64,000 nt of DNA from Sporosarcina luteola (GCF_023715245.1 NZ_JAMBNV010000004.1:1-64000); one strand, 5' to 3'; counted from the stretch's first letter, positions 8,681 to 18,631 are shown. Notes: generated by a model not told the origin, from the sequence alone. Numbers and translations are program-made.

Positions 8681-10264
8681 TTATTTGAATTCTACGTTCG
8701 ATAATAGATCTGATCCTGTCGGATGCGGAACGAATCCAGTTAAATCCTTAGATGCCGCGAGAAGTGGTGTAGAGTGCGCAATTGGTACCCAAGGCGCCTC
8801 TTCATGGATGATCTCTTGTGCTTTCTTATAAAGCTCGATTCGTTTATCCTCATCCACTTCCGTTTGCGCATCGATGAATAGTTTATGCATTTCATCGTTT
8901 TTGAAGTACGTATAGTTGTTGCTGCCAATATTATCTTCATCTAGTAAAACATATAGGAAGTTGTCGGCATCACCGTTATCTCCTGTCCAGCCAAGCATGA
9001 AAGCATCCGCTTCCCCTTTGCTCGCTTTATCGAGATACGTCGGCCACTCAAAGGATACGATTTTCGCCTTGACTCCAATTTCAGCTAAATTGCTTTGAAT
9101 GACCTCAGCAACTTTTGCTCCATCTGGCATGTACGGACGCGGAACAGGCATAGCCCATAGTTCCATTTCGAAGCCGTCTGGATAGCCTGCTTTCGCTAAA
9201 AGTTCTTTCGCTTTTTCAGGGTTGTATTCATACTCTTCAATGTCATCGTTATAGCCTGAAATGGAAGGCGGCATCGGGTTTTTCGCGCTGTTCGCCCTTC
9301 CTTCGAAGAATGATTCAATGATTGTCTTCTTATCGATTGCATAGTTCATCGCCTGACGCACTTCTTTCTTATCGAAAGGAGGGCGAGTCACCGTTAACCC
9401 AAGATACCCGACGTTCATCGACGGACGTTCAATCAATTGCAGATCGGCATTCCCTTCGATCTTTTCACCGTCAGCAGGATTGATGCCGTCCGCAAGATCG
9501 ATTTCCCCGGCAATAAGTGCATTCAAACGTGCGGAGTTGTCCGGGTAGGATCGGAAAATGACTTTATCCAATTTCGGCAATCCTTTTTGCCAATACTCAT
9601 CGAATTTTTCAATCGTGATCGATTCATTCGGTTTCCAGTTAACAAACTTGAATGGGCCCGTACCGACAGGATTCCTTTCAAATTGGTCATCGCCTTTTTC
9701 GAATGCTGTCGGGCTTGCAATTGCGAACATGCTCATTGCAATGTTTTTCAAGAACGGAGCCTGTGCCCGTTTCAGCTTGATGATGACCGTGTGATCTCCG
9801 TCAGCTGTGACTGACTCGATCACGTGCTCTTCATCGTCTTTAAATCCGCCGAACATGGATTTGTAATACGGGAATTTATCCGCATCCCCATTCGCCCAGC
9901 GCTCAAAGTTCTTGACGACCGCTTCAGCATTGAAATCGGTACCATCATGGAATTTGACGCCTTCCTGCAATTTGAATGTGTACGTCAAACCGTCATCCGT
10001 GTTCCATTCTTTTGCAAGGCCTGGCTGGATTGTCGTATCTTCCTTGCCGAAATTCAACAGCGTTTCGTATAGATTGACTGTCACTTTAAACGTTTCGCCT
10101 TCCGTGACCCTCGACGGATCAAGCGAAGTTGAGTCGCCGCCGCGACCGAAGACTAATGTATCCTTTGTACTTCCACTGCTCCCTTCGCCGCCACAGGCAG
10201 CGAGTACAGTAGACAGAACTAGCAATAATAATAACGCAGCTGACCACATTCTCTTTTTATTCAT
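8681..10264 (-). CDS. appA: Oligopeptide-binding lipoprotein, AppA-type
   Basis: This 527-residue solute-binding protein (SBP_bac_5 family) captures peptides outside the membrane and delivers them to AppBC. The signal sequence ends in the lipobox LAAC, so Cys23 or thereabouts is the lipid anchor. The family signature segment near residues 78-100 (FHDGTDFNAEAVVKNFERW) is present. Its ATG overlaps the stop codon of appF by 4 bp (ATGA), so the two are translationally coupled. A chain length over 500 fits oligopeptide rather than nickel binders. Confidence 0.92.
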   Translation of the reverse strand: MNKKRMWSAALLLLLVLSTVLAACGGEGSSGSTKDTLVFGRGGDSTSLDPSRVTEGETFKVTVNLYETLLNFGKEDTTIQPGLAKEWNTDDGLTYTFKLQEGVKFHDGTDFNAEAVVKNFERWANGDADKFPYYKSMFGGFKDDEEHVIESVTADGDHTVIIKLKRAQAPFLKNIAMSMFAIASPTAFEKGDDQFERNPVGTGPFKFVNWKPNESITIEKFDEYWQKGLPKLDKVIFRSYPDNSARLNALIAGEIDLADGINPADGEKIEGNADLQLIERPSMNVGYLGLTVTRPPFDKKEVRQAMNYAIDKKTIIESFFEGRANSAKNPMPPSISGYNDDIEEYEYNPEKAKELLAKAGYPDGFEMELWAMPVPRPYMPDGAKVAEVIQSNLAEIGVKAKIVSFEWPTYLDKASKGEADAFMLGWTGDNGDADNFLYVLLDEDNIGSNNYTYFKNDEMHKLFIDAQTEVDEDKRIELYKKAQEIIHEEAPWVPIAHSTPLLAASKDLTGFVPHPTGSDLLSNVEFK

Positions 10265-11274
10265 AGAGACCCCTCCAATTGTTTTATATCATCGTCGACC
10301 TGACTCACGTATAGGTGGCAGGCGACAGAATGACCGGTAGTTTGTTCCGTGAGTTGCGGTGAAACTTTAGTGCAAATGTCCATCTTGAATGGACAACGTG
10401 TATGGAATGTGCACCCGGTTGGCGGGTCAGCAGGATTGGGGATGTCTCCTTCTATGATGATCTGTTCTTTCTGATAGTCCGGATCCGGAACGGGCACAGC
10501 AGATAATAACGCTTGTGTATATGGATGCAACGGCTTTTCGTAAAGCTGTTCACTATCCGCAACCTCCACCATCTTCCCTAAATACATGACAGCGACACGA
10601 TCGCTAATATGCCGAACGACGCCGAGATCATGGGCGATGAAAATATAAGTGAGGTTGAACTCCTTTTGAAGGTCTTGCATCAAGTTCAATACTTGCGCTT
10701 GGATGGAAACGTCCAACGCCGAAACGGGCTCATCTGCTATGATCAGTTTCGGATTCGTCATTAAGGCGCGTGCAATACCGATTCGTTGCCTTTGCCCCCC
10801 GCTGAATTGATGGGGATAGCGCTTCGCATGATAGGCATTCAATCCGACGATTTCCAAAAACTCGCGGACCTTCTTCTTCCTTTCCTTTGCGTCCGAAACG
10901 CCATGGACGATGAGTGGCTCCTCCAAAATCTTGCCTATCGTATGGCGTGGATTCAACGATGCATAAGGATCCTGGAAAACCATCTGGATATCGCGGCGTG
11001 TTTTTCTCATCTCTTCATGACTCAATGACGCAAGGTCTTTCCCGTCAAACTCGATTTGTCCGTCTGTAGGTTCCAGCAAGCGCATGAGCACACGCCCCGT
11101 TGTGGATTTTCCGCAACCGCTTTCACCGACGATTCCAAGCGTCTCCCCTTCATTAACGAAAAACGAGACGTCGTCGACAGCCTTCACATAACCGACCGTT
11201 TTTCCGAACATCCCTTTTTTCACGGGAAAGTACTTTTTCAGGTTTTCAACTTTCAACAAAGGCGTTGTGGACAT
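10261..11274 (-). CDS. appF: Oligopeptide ABC transporter ATPase, AppF-type
   Basis: This 337-residue ATPase has Walker [10 protein letters not shown] (about 51-59), signature [15 protein letters not shown] (about 150-164) and Walker [13 protein letters not shown] (about 175-186). The C-terminal oligo_HPY extension carries the CTFHTRCPF cysteine segment, which is common in Opp/Dpp ATPases and suspected to hold an iron-sulfur cluster. Its start lies 29 bp inside appD and its stop overlaps appA, so translation is tightly coupled. Confidence 0.93.
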   Translation of the reverse strand: MSTTPLLKVENLKKYFPVKKGMFGKTVGYVKAVDDVSFFVNEGETLGIVGESGCGKSTTGRVLMRLLEPTDGQIEFDGKDLASLSHEEMRKTRRDIQMVFQDPYASLNPRHTIGKILEEPLIVHGVSDAKERKKKVREFLEIVGLNAYHAKRYPHQFSGGQRQRIGIARALMTNPKLIIADEPVSALDVSIQAQVLNLMQDLQKEFNLTYIFIAHDLGVVRHISDRVAVMYLGKMVEVADSEQLYEKPLHPYTQALLSAVPVPDPDYQKEQIIIEGDIPNPADPPTGCTFHTRCPFKMDICTKVSPQLTEQTTGHSVACHLYVSQVDDDIKQLEGSL

Positions 11275-12268
11275 CCGACTTCACCCTTCCTTCGTTATAT
11301 AGGAAACATCTCGTCTGATGGACATCCGCAGTTTCATAAAGCTCCGGGTTTTCCTGATAGCACCGGTCAAACGCAAATTCGCACCGTGCCGCGAACCGGC
11401 AGCCGCTCGTTATGGAACCTGGCTTCGGCACATTCCCTGGAATGGAATGAAGCCGATCCTTTTTAACACGCATATCCGGCACTGACTGAATCAGGCCCTT
11501 TGTATACGGATGCTGGGGATCTTCAAAAATGAGTTTGGTCGGGGCCTCTTCGATGATTTGCCCCGCATACATGACGATGACCCGCTCACAAGTTTCCGCA
11601 ACAACTCCAAGATCATGGGTAATCAATAATATGGCAGTCCCCAATCGTACATTCAAATCTTTCATCAATTTCAATATTTGCGCTTGGATCGTCACATCCA
11701 GAGCTGTCGTCGGTTCATCCGCAATCAATATTTTCGGGTTGCAGACGAGTGCCATCGCGATCATGACCCTTTGCCGCATCCCACCGGACAATTGGTGCGG
11801 ATAATCTTTCAGCAAAGCTTCTGCACGAGGCAGGCCGACCAACTTCAACATCTCAACGGCCCTTTCCTGCGCCTGCTTTTTAGACCAGCCTTTTTCGTGG
11901 ATCAAGATTGCTTCGACCATTTGGTTGCCAATCGTGAATAAAGGATTCAAAGACGTCATCGGCTCCTGAAAAATCATCGCTATGTCATTACCTCGGATCT
12001 GTCTCATCTCTTTTTCTGATAAACCGATTAGATCGCGTCCGTTGTACACAATTTCCCCGCCTGCAATTTTTCCAGGCGGACTAGGTACGAGCCCCATTAT
12101 TGATAGGGAGGTAACACTTTTTCCGCATCCTGATTCCCCTACGATTCCTAAAATCTCGCCATCCCGGAGATGAAAATCGATATGATCAACCGCCGGGACT
12201 TTTCCGGAGTCTGTGAAAAAGGTAGTCTGCAAGTCTTTTACATCAAGAATTTTATTCCTTTTGTTCAT
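11246..12268 (-). CDS. appD: Oligopeptide ABC transporter ATPase, AppD-type
   Basis: This is the first gene of the operon, 340 residues. It has Walker A GESGCGKS, signature LSGGMRQRVMIAMAL, Walker B ILIADEPTTALD, and a C-terminal oligo_HPY region with cysteines (SGCRFAARC). The ATG ending at 12268 follows AAAGGTG at good spacing; a longer frame from 12352 begins within the promoter region and is rejected. A sigma-A-like promoter lies 50-77 bp upstream. Confidence 0.93.
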   Translation of the reverse strand: MNKRNKILDVKDLQTTFFTDSGKVPAVDHIDFHLRDGEILGIVGESGCGKSVTSLSIMGLVPSPPGKIAGGEIVYNGRDLIGLSEKEMRQIRGNDIAMIFQEPMTSLNPLFTIGNQMVEAILIHEKGWSKKQAQERAVEMLKLVGLPRAEALLKDYPHQLSGGMRQRVMIAMALVCNPKILIADEPTTALDVTIQAQILKLMKDLNVRLGTAILLITHDLGVVAETCERVIVMYAGQIIEEAPTKLIFEDPQHPYTKGLIQSVPDMRVKKDRLHSIPGNVPKPGSITSGCRFAARCEFAFDRCYQENPELYETADVHQTRCFLYNEGRVKSDVHNAFVES

Positions 12269-12317
12269 CAGATCACCTTTTCGCTTTATGTGTTTTCTGA
12301 AACATTCGATTAAACCC

Positions 12318-12345
12318 ATTATACTTTCTATTAATAAAAAGGCAA
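12318..12345 (-). promoter_or_regulatory. Promoter of the app-type operon
   Basis: On the minus strand TTGCCT (12340-12345) and TATAAT (12318-12323) are separated by 16 bp, about 50 bp before the appD start. No operator for a known regulator is evident. Confidence 0.65.
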
Positions 12346-12444
12346 TATGCAATTTTCATAGTACTTCCACTAGGTTTAGAACGCGGAGCAACTATCTTAG
12401 GACAAAGGGGGACATCATTCGTCGCGATTGCCGAATGGCAAAAT

Positions 12445-12480
12445 AAAAAAAGCTACCGGTTCTTCTCCCGGTAGCTTCAC
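12445..12480. terminator. Terminator downstream of ygaD
   Basis: The stem AAGCTACCGG pairs with CCGGTAGCTT, with an A-run at 12443-12451. In the minus direction the A-run reads as a T-run directly after the stem, so it terminates ygaD ahead of the app-type operon. Confidence 0.88.
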
Positions 12481-12482
12481 GA

Positions 12483-14228
12483 TTATAACGATTGAACTTG
12501 AAACAGATTGTAATAGATCCCTTGTTTCGCCATGAGTTCTTCATGGCTTCCGATTTCCTTCAACTCTCCGTGATCAATGACAAATATCTTGTCGGCATGG
12601 GTGATGGTCGATAGCCGATGTGCGACAATCAAGGTTGTCCTGTCACTGGCAAGCCGTTCGAGGGATTCCTGGATGAGCGCTTCACTTTCAAGATCCAAAG
12701 CGGAGGTCGCTTCATCCAAAATGAGCAACGGCGGATTTTTCAAAAACACACGTGCAATCGCTATCCGCTGTTTTTGCCCGCCAGATAATTTCACGCCTCG
12801 CTCCCCGACAGTCGTATCGTACCCTTCTGGCAGCGATTCGATGAAGTCATGCGCATTTGCGGCTTTAGCTGCGGCAATCACTTCCTCGTCCGATGCGTCA
12901 GGATTCCCCATCAGAATATTGCTCTTTACCGAATCGCTGAAGAGGATGCTGTCTTGGAGGACGAGCCCTATTTGGTCACGCAATGATTTCAATTGGATAT
13001 CACGTAGATCATGGCCGTCGATACGGATCGATCCCTCTGTCACATCGTAAAACCGCGGTATCAGACTGACAATCGTCGACTTCCCTCCGCCGCTCATACC
13101 GACTAGCGCGACCGTCTCACCCGGCTTGACCGTAAAGTTGACGTCACGCAGCACCGGCTCTTCATCTTCTCCATACGAAAAATCGACATGGTCGAATTGG
13201 ATTTCCCCTTCGATGTGCGGCAATGCTTTTGCACCGCTCTTATCTTTAATATCATAGGGTTCTTCCATCAATTCAAAAACCCGGTCCATCGAAGCGAATG
13301 ATTGCGTCAGTGATGTCGAAGCATTGACTAATCTTCTTAGCGGATTGTACAGACGATCTATGTACGCAATGAAGGCGACCATTACGCCGACGGATAGAGA
13401 ACCGTTGATCACCTGATAGCCCGCATAGGAAATGACGAGCAATGGAGCGACATCCGTAATCGTGTTCACGACCGCGAACGCTTTCGCATTCCATTTCGTA
13501 TGATCGATTGCCTTATCGAGGAAATTGCCGTTCGTTCGGTCAAAACGCTCTTGTTCTGTATCCTCAAGCGCAAAGCTTTTAATGACGCTTATCCCTGTGA
13601 CACGTTCGTGCAAATAACTTTGCACATCGGCAAGTGCTTGCGAACGCTTTCTCGTCAAGTCCCGAAGCTTTCCGAAGAAGTGCTTCACACTATATGCATA
13701 AAAAGGGAATGCAAGCAATGTCACGATCGTCAACGGAACATCCATTGTAAGCATGATGCATGTCGCAATAATGATCGTCGCTAAGTCGAGCCACACATTC
13801 ATCAAGCCGATTGTGACAAAGTTCTTCGTCTGTTCGACATCATTTATGACGCGTGAAATGACCTCGCCCGCCCGCGTATTCGAGTAGTAACGCAGCCCGA
13901 GCCTTTGCAAATGTCCATATAGGTTTTCACGGATATCGTATAAGATTTTATTACTGACGTATTGCGCGAAGTATTGTCGATAATATTCAACAGGCGGCCG
14001 GATGATGAAAAACAGTAATACGGTTCCTCCCATCCATAAGAAAAGCTGCTTCGTCTTTTCCGCATCTGTCAACGTATCCGCCATGATAATATCGTCGATG
14101 ACGATTTTAATAAGGTAAGGAATGAATAAAGGAATTGCGAATTTCACGATGCCGATTAAAATTGTCAAGACGATCTGCCAATTGTACGGCTTAACAAATT
14201 TCATATATCTTTTTATACTGTCTCCCAT
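12483..14228 (-). CDS. ygaD: ABC exporter half-transporter YgaD (fused permease-ATPase)
   Basis: This 581-residue protein fuses an N-terminal six-helix exporter domain (about 1-310) to a C-terminal ATPase. Walker A is GMSGGGKST near 378-386, signature [14 protein letters not shown] near 480-493, and Walker [13 protein letters not shown] near 500-511. It is expected to act as a homodimer or heterodimer exporting a lipophilic compound; the substrate is unknown. Of two in-frame ATGs the second (ending 14228) has GGAGG at 6 bp. It sits 54 bp downstream of ygaC, as in B. subtilis. Confidence 0.92.
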   Translation of the reverse strand: MGDSIKRYMKFVKPYNWQIVLTILIGIVKFAIPLFIPYLIKIVIDDIIMADTLTDAEKTKQLFLWMGGTVLLFFIIRPPVEYYRQYFAQYVSNKILYDIRENLYGHLQRLGLRYYSNTRAGEVISRVINDVEQTKNFVTIGLMNVWLDLATIIIATCIMLTMDVPLTIVTLLAFPFYAYSVKHFFGKLRDLTRKRSQALADVQSYLHERVTGISVIKSFALEDTEQERFDRTNGNFLDKAIDHTKWNAKAFAVVNTITDVAPLLVISYAGYQVINGSLSVGVMVAFIAYIDRLYNPLRRLVNASTSLTQSFASMDRVFELMEEPYDIKDKSGAKALPHIEGEIQFDHVDFSYGEDEEPVLRDVNFTVKPGETVALVGMSGGGKSTIVSLIPRFYDVTEGSIRIDGHDLRDIQLKSLRDQIGLVLQDSILFSDSVKSNILMGNPDASDEEVIAAAKAANAHDFIESLPEGYDTTVGERGVKLSGGQKQRIAIARVFLKNPPLLILDEATSALDLESEALIQESLERLASDRTTLIVAHRLSTITHADKIFVIDHGELKEIGSHEELMAKQGIYYNLFQVQSL

Positions 14229-14281
14229 TTTCATCCTCCTAAAACAATAAAAAGCCCAACTGCATGAACGCAGACAGGCTC

Positions 14282-14830
14282 TCATTGGTCATTTTTCTTT
14301 ACCTGTTTATAGAACTGATACCTGGAAGTCCATACTTCTATGAAGTCCGGTGCAAATGGCCCTTTGCGCTGTTTGATCCACATAAGAAGTTTATCCAGAT
14401 TTCGCTTCAGTATTTGGTCGATGACACCTGGATATTTCATCTTCTTTTTATGGTCATCATATTCATCTTCATCCAGGATCAAATAACTCATATCCGGAAA
14501 CACTTTCACATCAAGGTCATAATCGATGTATTTCAGTGCTTGATGGTCATATACGAAGGGTGAACTCATATTCACATAATAATAGACCCCATCTTCGCGA
14601 AGCATGCAAATGATATTGAACCAATGTTCGGCATGGAAATAACAGATTGAAGGCTCCCTTGTCAGCCATGTCCTGCCGTCCGCTTCTGTGACAAGCGTCC
14701 GTTCGTTCGCCCCGATCACAATATTCCGCGTCCCCTTCAAAACGGTTGTCTCTTGCCACACACGGTGGATATTGCCATCATGCTTATAGCTATGTACCTG
14801 TATCGTTTCGCCTTCTTTCGGTATTGTCAT
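14282..14830 (-). CDS. ygaC: DUF402 nucleoside tri-/diphosphatase YgaC
   Basis: This 182-residue protein is of the DUF402/UPF0374 family. The Staphylococcus member Ntdp hydrolyses nucleoside tri- and diphosphates, and the conserved acidic DEDEYDDH stretch (near residue 130) fits its metal-binding region. The ATG ending at 14830 has AAAGGTGG 8 bases upstream. It lies upstream of ygaD, as in B. subtilis. The enzymatic role is inferred from the family. Confidence 0.88.
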   Translation of the reverse strand: MTIPKEGETIQVHSYKHDGNIHRVWQETTVLKGTRNIVIGANERTLVTEADGRTWLTREPSICYFHAEHWFNIICMLREDGVYYYVNMSSPFVYDHQALKYIDYDLDVKVFPDMSYLILDEDEYDDHKKKMKYPGVIDQILKRNLDKLLMWIKQRKGPFAPDFIEVWTSRYQFYKQVKKNDQ

Positions 14831-14928
14831 CAGTAAAACCACCTTTAAATGTCGGAAACCCTAATATTCGTACATTATACCAATTGGCCGATCAAAATTG
14901 AAACGTTTACCCTTCGATACAGATATAT

Positions 14929-14956
14929 AAAAAACCGGCAGCTTTAGCTGCCGGCC
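14929..14956 (-). terminator. Terminator of sspE
   Basis: A perfect 8-bp stem CCGGCAGC/GCTGCCGG with a four-base loop is followed, in the minus direction, by a T-run (the AAAAAA at 14929-14934 read on plus). It lies 16 bp past the sspE stop. Confidence 0.92.
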
Positions 14957-14971
14957 GGTGATGTCCATCCA

Positions 14972-15178
14972 TTATTTCGACTGTTTACCGAAACTTCCTG
15001 CTCCGCCGGAAACGTTTGTTTTGTTCATTTCCGATTGTTGGTTTTGTTGGCGAACTTCGTTTACGTCTGTTTCAGATCCAAACTCTTCAGACATGATTTC
15101 TTGTTTGACTTTGTTTGGTTTTGTGAACGAAGCTTGCGTTGTTTGTTGGTTAGAGTTGTTTCGATTTTTGTTTGTCAT
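14972..15178 (-). CDS. sspE: Gamma-type small acid-soluble spore protein
   Basis: This 68-residue, very hydrophilic protein is rich in Asn, Gln, Ser and Thr with few hydrophobics. It contains the gamma-SASP pattern TTQASFTKPNKVKQEIMSEEFG...TDVNEVRQQNQQSE split by Gln/Asn-rich linkers. Gamma-SASPs do not bind DNA; they are an amino acid store degraded at germination. It is shorter than B. subtilis SspE (84 residues), apparently because it has one core unit where SspE has two. A sigma-G-like promoter sits just upstream, and the mutY-sspE-ygaC neighbourhood is conserved. It shows the organism is a spore former. Confidence 0.93.
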   Translation of the reverse strand: MTNKNRNNSNQQTTQASFTKPNKVKQEIMSEEFGSETDVNEVRQQNQQSEMNKTNVSGGAGSFGKQSK

Positions 15179-15200
15179 GGATTTTCACCTCCGTAACCAC

Positions 15201-15229
15201 TATGATGTTCAAAGCCCGTTTTTTTATTC
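15201..15229 (-). promoter_or_regulatory. Sigma-G-like promoter of sspE
   Basis: On the minus strand GAATA (15225-15229) and CATCATA (15201-15207) match the sigma-G boxes GHATR and CATNHTA with a 17-bp spacer. The predicted start is about 15194, right at the GGAGG ribosome site, so the leader is only about 16 nt. Confidence 0.78.
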
Positions 15230-15239
15230 CGGGATTTTT

Positions 15240-16301
15240 TTAGGTAATCATTGGATTTTTCACTTCATCCCAAATTTTCATCACGGGTACCGCCTTTGGC
15301 AATGCTTCCACTTCTTCCTCCGAAAAAAACTCGAAACCTTCAGGAGCCCGATCCTCCGTCACTGCCAAATAACTTTTCACTTCCCAAGTAAGATGAGAGA
15401 AGACATGTCTGAAATCAGTCAATGGTGTAATCGAGCGAACGTCTAGGCCGAGTTCGGCTTTAACAATTTCTTCGATAGATCCAGATGTATTTTCCACCAT
15501 CGGAAACTCCCACATATTTGCTAAGAGCCCTTTCGATGGTCGTTGCCTCAATAGCCATTTCCCATCGATATTCCGGATGGCGATTGAAAGAATAGGGACT
15601 GTCTTCGTCTTCACTTTTTTCGATTTTACGGGAAGTTCCTCCTGCTTTCCTTCGTGGAACGCTGTACAGAAATCGCGGACCGGGCACAGAAGGCATTTCG
15701 GTCTGGGTGTACATATCGTCGCCCCAAGCTCCATCAGACCTTGATTGAACGATGAAGGATCTTCCTTGTCAATTAACGCCATAACGACTTCCTCGAATAT
15801 CTTCCGTGTTTTCGGAATGGCGATATCCTCTTCGATTAATAAGATTCGGGATAATACTCGCATAACATTCCCATCGACAGCATGCTCGGGAACGCCGAAT
15901 GCGATGCTGAGCACAGCGCCGGCAGTATACGGTCCGACACCTTTCAACTGGGATATGTCTTTTCGATTTTCGGGAATCCGGCTTCCATACTCCTCTACAA
16001 CTTCCTTCACGCCTGATTGCAAATTCCTAGCGCGGGAATAATATCCGAGACCTTCCCACAACTTCAAAACATCTTCTTCCTTCGCACTGGCCAAGTCGGC
16101 AAGCGTCGGAAACTTCTCAATAAACCGTTCGTAATAAGGGATGACCGTTTCTACACGTGTCTGTTGAAGCATCACTTCAGATACCCATATATGATAAGGA
16201 TTCGACGTCCTTCTCCATGGCAGATCCCTCTTTTCTTCCAAATACCATGTGATGAGTGCCTTCCTGAATTCACTTTCAAGTTTCCGTTCAAAGAGTTGCA
16301 T
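15240..16301 (-). CDS. mutY: A/G-specific adenine DNA glycosylase MutY
   Basis: This 353-residue base-excision enzyme removes A opposite 8-oxoG. The N-terminal glycosylase domain has the HhH motif LKGVGPYTAGAV followed by the catalytic VDGNVMRV Asp. The 4Fe-4S loop CTPRPKCLLCPVRDFC shows the C-x6-C-x2-C-x5-C pattern. The C-terminal NUDIX-like domain (about 225-350) reads 8-oxoG. It stands upstream of sspE on the same strand, in the order seen in B. subtilis. Confidence 0.96.
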   Translation of the reverse strand: MQLFERKLESEFRKALITWYLEEKRDLPWRRTSNPYHIWVSEVMLQQTRVETVIPYYERFIEKFPTLADLASAKEEDVLKLWEGLGYYSRARNLQSGVKEVVEEYGSRIPENRKDISQLKGVGPYTAGAVLSIAFGVPEHAVDGNVMRVLSRILLIEEDIAIPKTRKIFEEVVMALIDKEDPSSFNQGLMELGATICTPRPKCLLCPVRDFCTAFHEGKQEELPVKSKKVKTKTVPILSIAIRNIDGKWLLRQRPSKGLLANMWEFPMVENTSGSIEEIVKAELGLDVRSITPLTDFRHVFSHLTWEVKSYLAVTEDRAPEGFEFFSEEEVEALPKAVPVMKIWDEVKNPMIT

Positions 16302-16424
16302 GATTACCTCCGTTTTGCATATGCTTTTCGTTACTGAAAAATAGGGTATATACTAATAAAAGAATTATGATTGCGTGTGTTACGCTTCACTGCCAATTCA
16401 GTGGCTATGTAAAGGAGTGATCTC

Positions 16425-17408
16425 TTGGATACAGGAACACATATTGTCATGGGTGCCGCCATTTGCGGTTTATCACTGGCGGATCCAGTCGTAGCCTCAG
16501 ATTCCGTCACGATGACGGCGGTATTTATGGGCGTCGTATCTGGCTCATTGATACCCGATGTTGATACTGTTCTTAAATTGAGGAATAATGCGGTTTATAT
16601 ACGGAACCATCGTGGAATTACCCATTCCGTGCCGGCAGTCCTGCTTTGGCCGCTTATCATATCGGTTTTGCTGTCGTTCATTTTCCCCGAGGCGGCATTC
16701 TTTCATCTGTGGGCATGGACTTTCTTAGCGGTTTTTTTACATGTCTTTGTAGATATCTTCAACGCTTACGGCACACAGGCGTTACGGCCATTTTCCAGTC
16801 AATGGGTCGCCATAGGGGTCATCAATACATTCGATCCGATCATTTTTGCGTTGCATATTATCGCAATCATTGCATGGATGTTCGGCGCTGAACCTGTCCT
16901 GACCTTCTCGCTTATGTATATAGTTGTTTTCTTCTATTATTTATTGCGTTTCGCCGTCAAAGCGGCAGTGAAACATGCTGTCCGCAATACAATTCCGGAT
17001 GCTGATGATATTTTCATCGCGCCGACGATGCATTTTTTCCAATGGAGAGTTGCCGCATCCAATAAGAATTGTCACTACGTCGGACGGGCATACGGGCGTT
17101 CCGTCAATATATATGACAGATTCGAACGCGAGCCGATGCCGAAAACGCCTTATATCGATGCGGCGATGGAAGATAAGAATATACAGGCTTTCGTATCGTT
17201 CTCACCAATATACAGATGGTCCGTTTCGCATGTCGGGCATTTGTATGAAGTCCGTCTCATCGATTTGCGTTATCGGAGCAAGAGCTATTATCCGTTCGTC
17301 GCTGTTGCGCATATTAATGAAGATATGGAAGTGATCAATTCGTATACAGGGTGGATCTTCTCGGAGGACAAGCTCCGTAAAAAATTAAATTTCATTCCGA
17401 ATTCCTAA
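16425..17408 (+). CDS. yfhP: Membrane-bound metal-dependent hydrolase YfhP
   Basis: This 327-residue protein of the YdjM/LexA-binding-inner-membrane (DUF457) type starts with TTG at 16425, preceded by AAGGAG at 8-9 bp. Conserved polar and histidine segments (DTGTHIVMGA, SLIPDVDTV, HRGITHS, FVDIFNAYGT) are interleaved with about four membrane helices up to residue ~180, and a soluble C-terminal domain follows. B. subtilis YfhP is reported to act as a negative regulator of yfhQ-sspE-yfhP; the divergent mutY and nearby sspE fit. The catalytic role is inferred from the family. Confidence 0.87.
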   Translation: MDTGTHIVMGAAICGLSLADPVVASDSVTMTAVFMGVVSGSLIPDVDTVLKLRNNAVYIRNHRGITHSVPAVLLWPLIISVLLSFIFPEAAFFHLWAWTFLAVFLHVFVDIFNAYGTQALRPFSSQWVAIGVINTFDPIIFALHIIAIIAWMFGAEPVLTFSLMYIVVFFYYLLRFAVKAAVKHAVRNTIPDADDIFIAPTMHFFQWRVAASNKNCHYVGRAYGRSVNIYDRFEREPMPKTPYIDAAMEDKNIQAFVSFSPIYRWSVSHVGHLYEVRLIDLRYRSKSYYPFVAVAHINEDMEVINSYTGWIFSEDKLRKKLNFIPNS

Positions 17409-17450
17409 ACAAAAGCGTAGGGCTCCTGGAGCTAGACGTAGAAAAGGACA
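17409..17450. repeat. Dispersed repeat family 2, short remnant
   Basis: The segments AAAAGCGTAGGGC and GGAGCTAGACG recur at the two ends of the longer element at 51826-51998 (GCGTAGGGCGC and CCGGAGTCTAGACG). Only the two ends are kept here, joined with the middle missing. Confidence 0.6.
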
Positions 17451-17455
17451 TGAGA

Positions 17456-17487
17456 AAGCTTGCCGAATATATAATCGGCAAGCTTTT
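17456..17487 (+). terminator. Terminator of yfhP
   Basis: The stem AAGCTTGCCGA pairs with TCGGCAAGCTT, followed by a TTTT run. It lies between convergent yfhP and yfhH and may serve both. Confidence 0.85.
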
Positions 17488-17499
17488 GCATGGATCTTA

Positions 17500-17829
17500 T
17501 TATTTACCCGTCTTAACCGATTGCAGCATCGCGATCGGCAACGCTTCTTCTGCACGTTCGCCGCCTAAACGGTATCCCCAAGCGAAACGGCCTTTCAAAT
17601 AGTCAACATGGAAAAAGACGCCCTCGTCGCCTTCGATCCTGTAGATTTCACCAGGAACGATTGTTGAAGGATCGATCATATAGGATTTCGCCATGAGCGC
17701 CTTGCGCTGATAGACGGCGAACTCATTGATCATACCCAATTGCTCCGCCTTGCGCGCTTTTTCCATCAGACTGCCGATTTCCGACCGCAGCTCGTGTTCA
17801 TTCATTTCACTATATTTTTTAGTCTCCAT
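17500..17829 (-). CDS. yfhH: DUF1811 protein YfhH
   Basis: This 109-residue soluble protein has an N-terminal helical hairpin (ELRSEIGSLMEKARKAEQLG) and a C-terminal SH3-like beta segment (PGEIYRIEGDEGVFFHVDYLKGRFAWGYRLG). It belongs to the YfhH/DUF1811 family, of unknown function. Its first codons overlap the end of recX by 11 bp, so it is translationally coupled to it, as in B. subtilis yfhG-yfhH. Confidence 0.9.
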   Translation of the reverse strand: METKKYSEMNEHELRSEIGSLMEKARKAEQLGMINEFAVYQRKALMAKSYMIDPSTIVPGEIYRIEGDEGVFFHVDYLKGRFAWGYRLGGERAEEALPIAMLQSVKTGK

Positions 17830-18631
17830 CTTCTTCGTTCTCCTTTTTTTCGATGAAACTGTCTATTCGTTCGAATGGTATTCCCTTTTGGTACATCGCC
17901 TGTTTTATCCGTCTTCTTAATTCATATCCGGAAAACTTCGACTGATAACGGCGCCACGCCTTCTCACCGACAGAGCTGATGATCGAATCCCACTCGTCTT
18001 CATCCCTGCCGAAATCTATTTCTTCCAAAACACTTCTAATCAACTCAAAGGAGTACCCTTTTCGGGCAAGCGCATTTTGGATTCTTTGCTTCAATTGTGC
18101 TGGAGCGATTGAACTGTTCGTCCTAGCCGCCTTTTCAGCTAATTTCTTTGCAACTGCAAATTGTTCTTCTTCTGAGTAGCTTTCTAGCACTTGTTGCTGC
18201 AACTCCTTCCCGACCCCTTTTTTCTGCAATTCTTGTTGGATCGCTTTTGGACCTTTGTTTGAAGCGTTTTTTTGAGTACGCATCAATGCTTCGGAAAATG
18301 CTTCGTCGTCAAGGAATCCGAGCCTTCTTAATTTCACGATTGCTTCGAGGATGACTGCTTCCCCGTATTCCAAGTCTTTCAGTTTCTTTTTCACTTCAAA
18401 CTCGCTTCGCATTCTGAAGGAGAGGTAGTGGAGTGCGCGGTTGAATGCTTTTTCAATTTGGTCTTCGTATGTGATTTCGTCCATCGACCATTCGTCAAGT
18501 TGCATTCCTTTTGTAAGTCCGAATTTAACGAGAACGGATTCATGGACGCTGAAGGCATATGTTTCGTCAAGGAATATATTATAACGTTCGCTATCACGTT
18601 TTTGTTGTGTTATTTTCGTAATAACAGGCAA
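17819..18631 (-). CDS. recX: Recombination regulator RecX
   Basis: This 270-residue protein of the RecX family modulates RecA filaments. It is built from tandem three-helix repeats, readable as ALHYLSFRMRSEFEVKKKL, LRRLGFLDDEAFSEALM, and KGVGKELQQQVLESYSEEEQ with a further repeat at 155-260. Length matches the long Bacillales RecX (264 in B. subtilis, yfhG). It overlaps yfhH and lies head-to-head with yfhF. Confidence 0.93.
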   Translation of the reverse strand: MPVITKITQQKRDSERYNIFLDETYAFSVHESVLVKFGLTKGMQLDEWSMDEITYEDQIEKAFNRALHYLSFRMRSEFEVKKKLKDLEYGEAVILEAIVKLRRLGFLDDEAFSEALMRTQKNASNKGPKAIQQELQKKGVGKELQQQVLESYSEEEQFAVAKKLAEKAARTNSSIAPAQLKQRIQNALARKGYSFELIRSVLEEIDFGRDEDEWDSIISSVGEKAWRRYQSKFSGYELRRRIKQAMYQKGIPFERIDSFIEKKENEEDGD

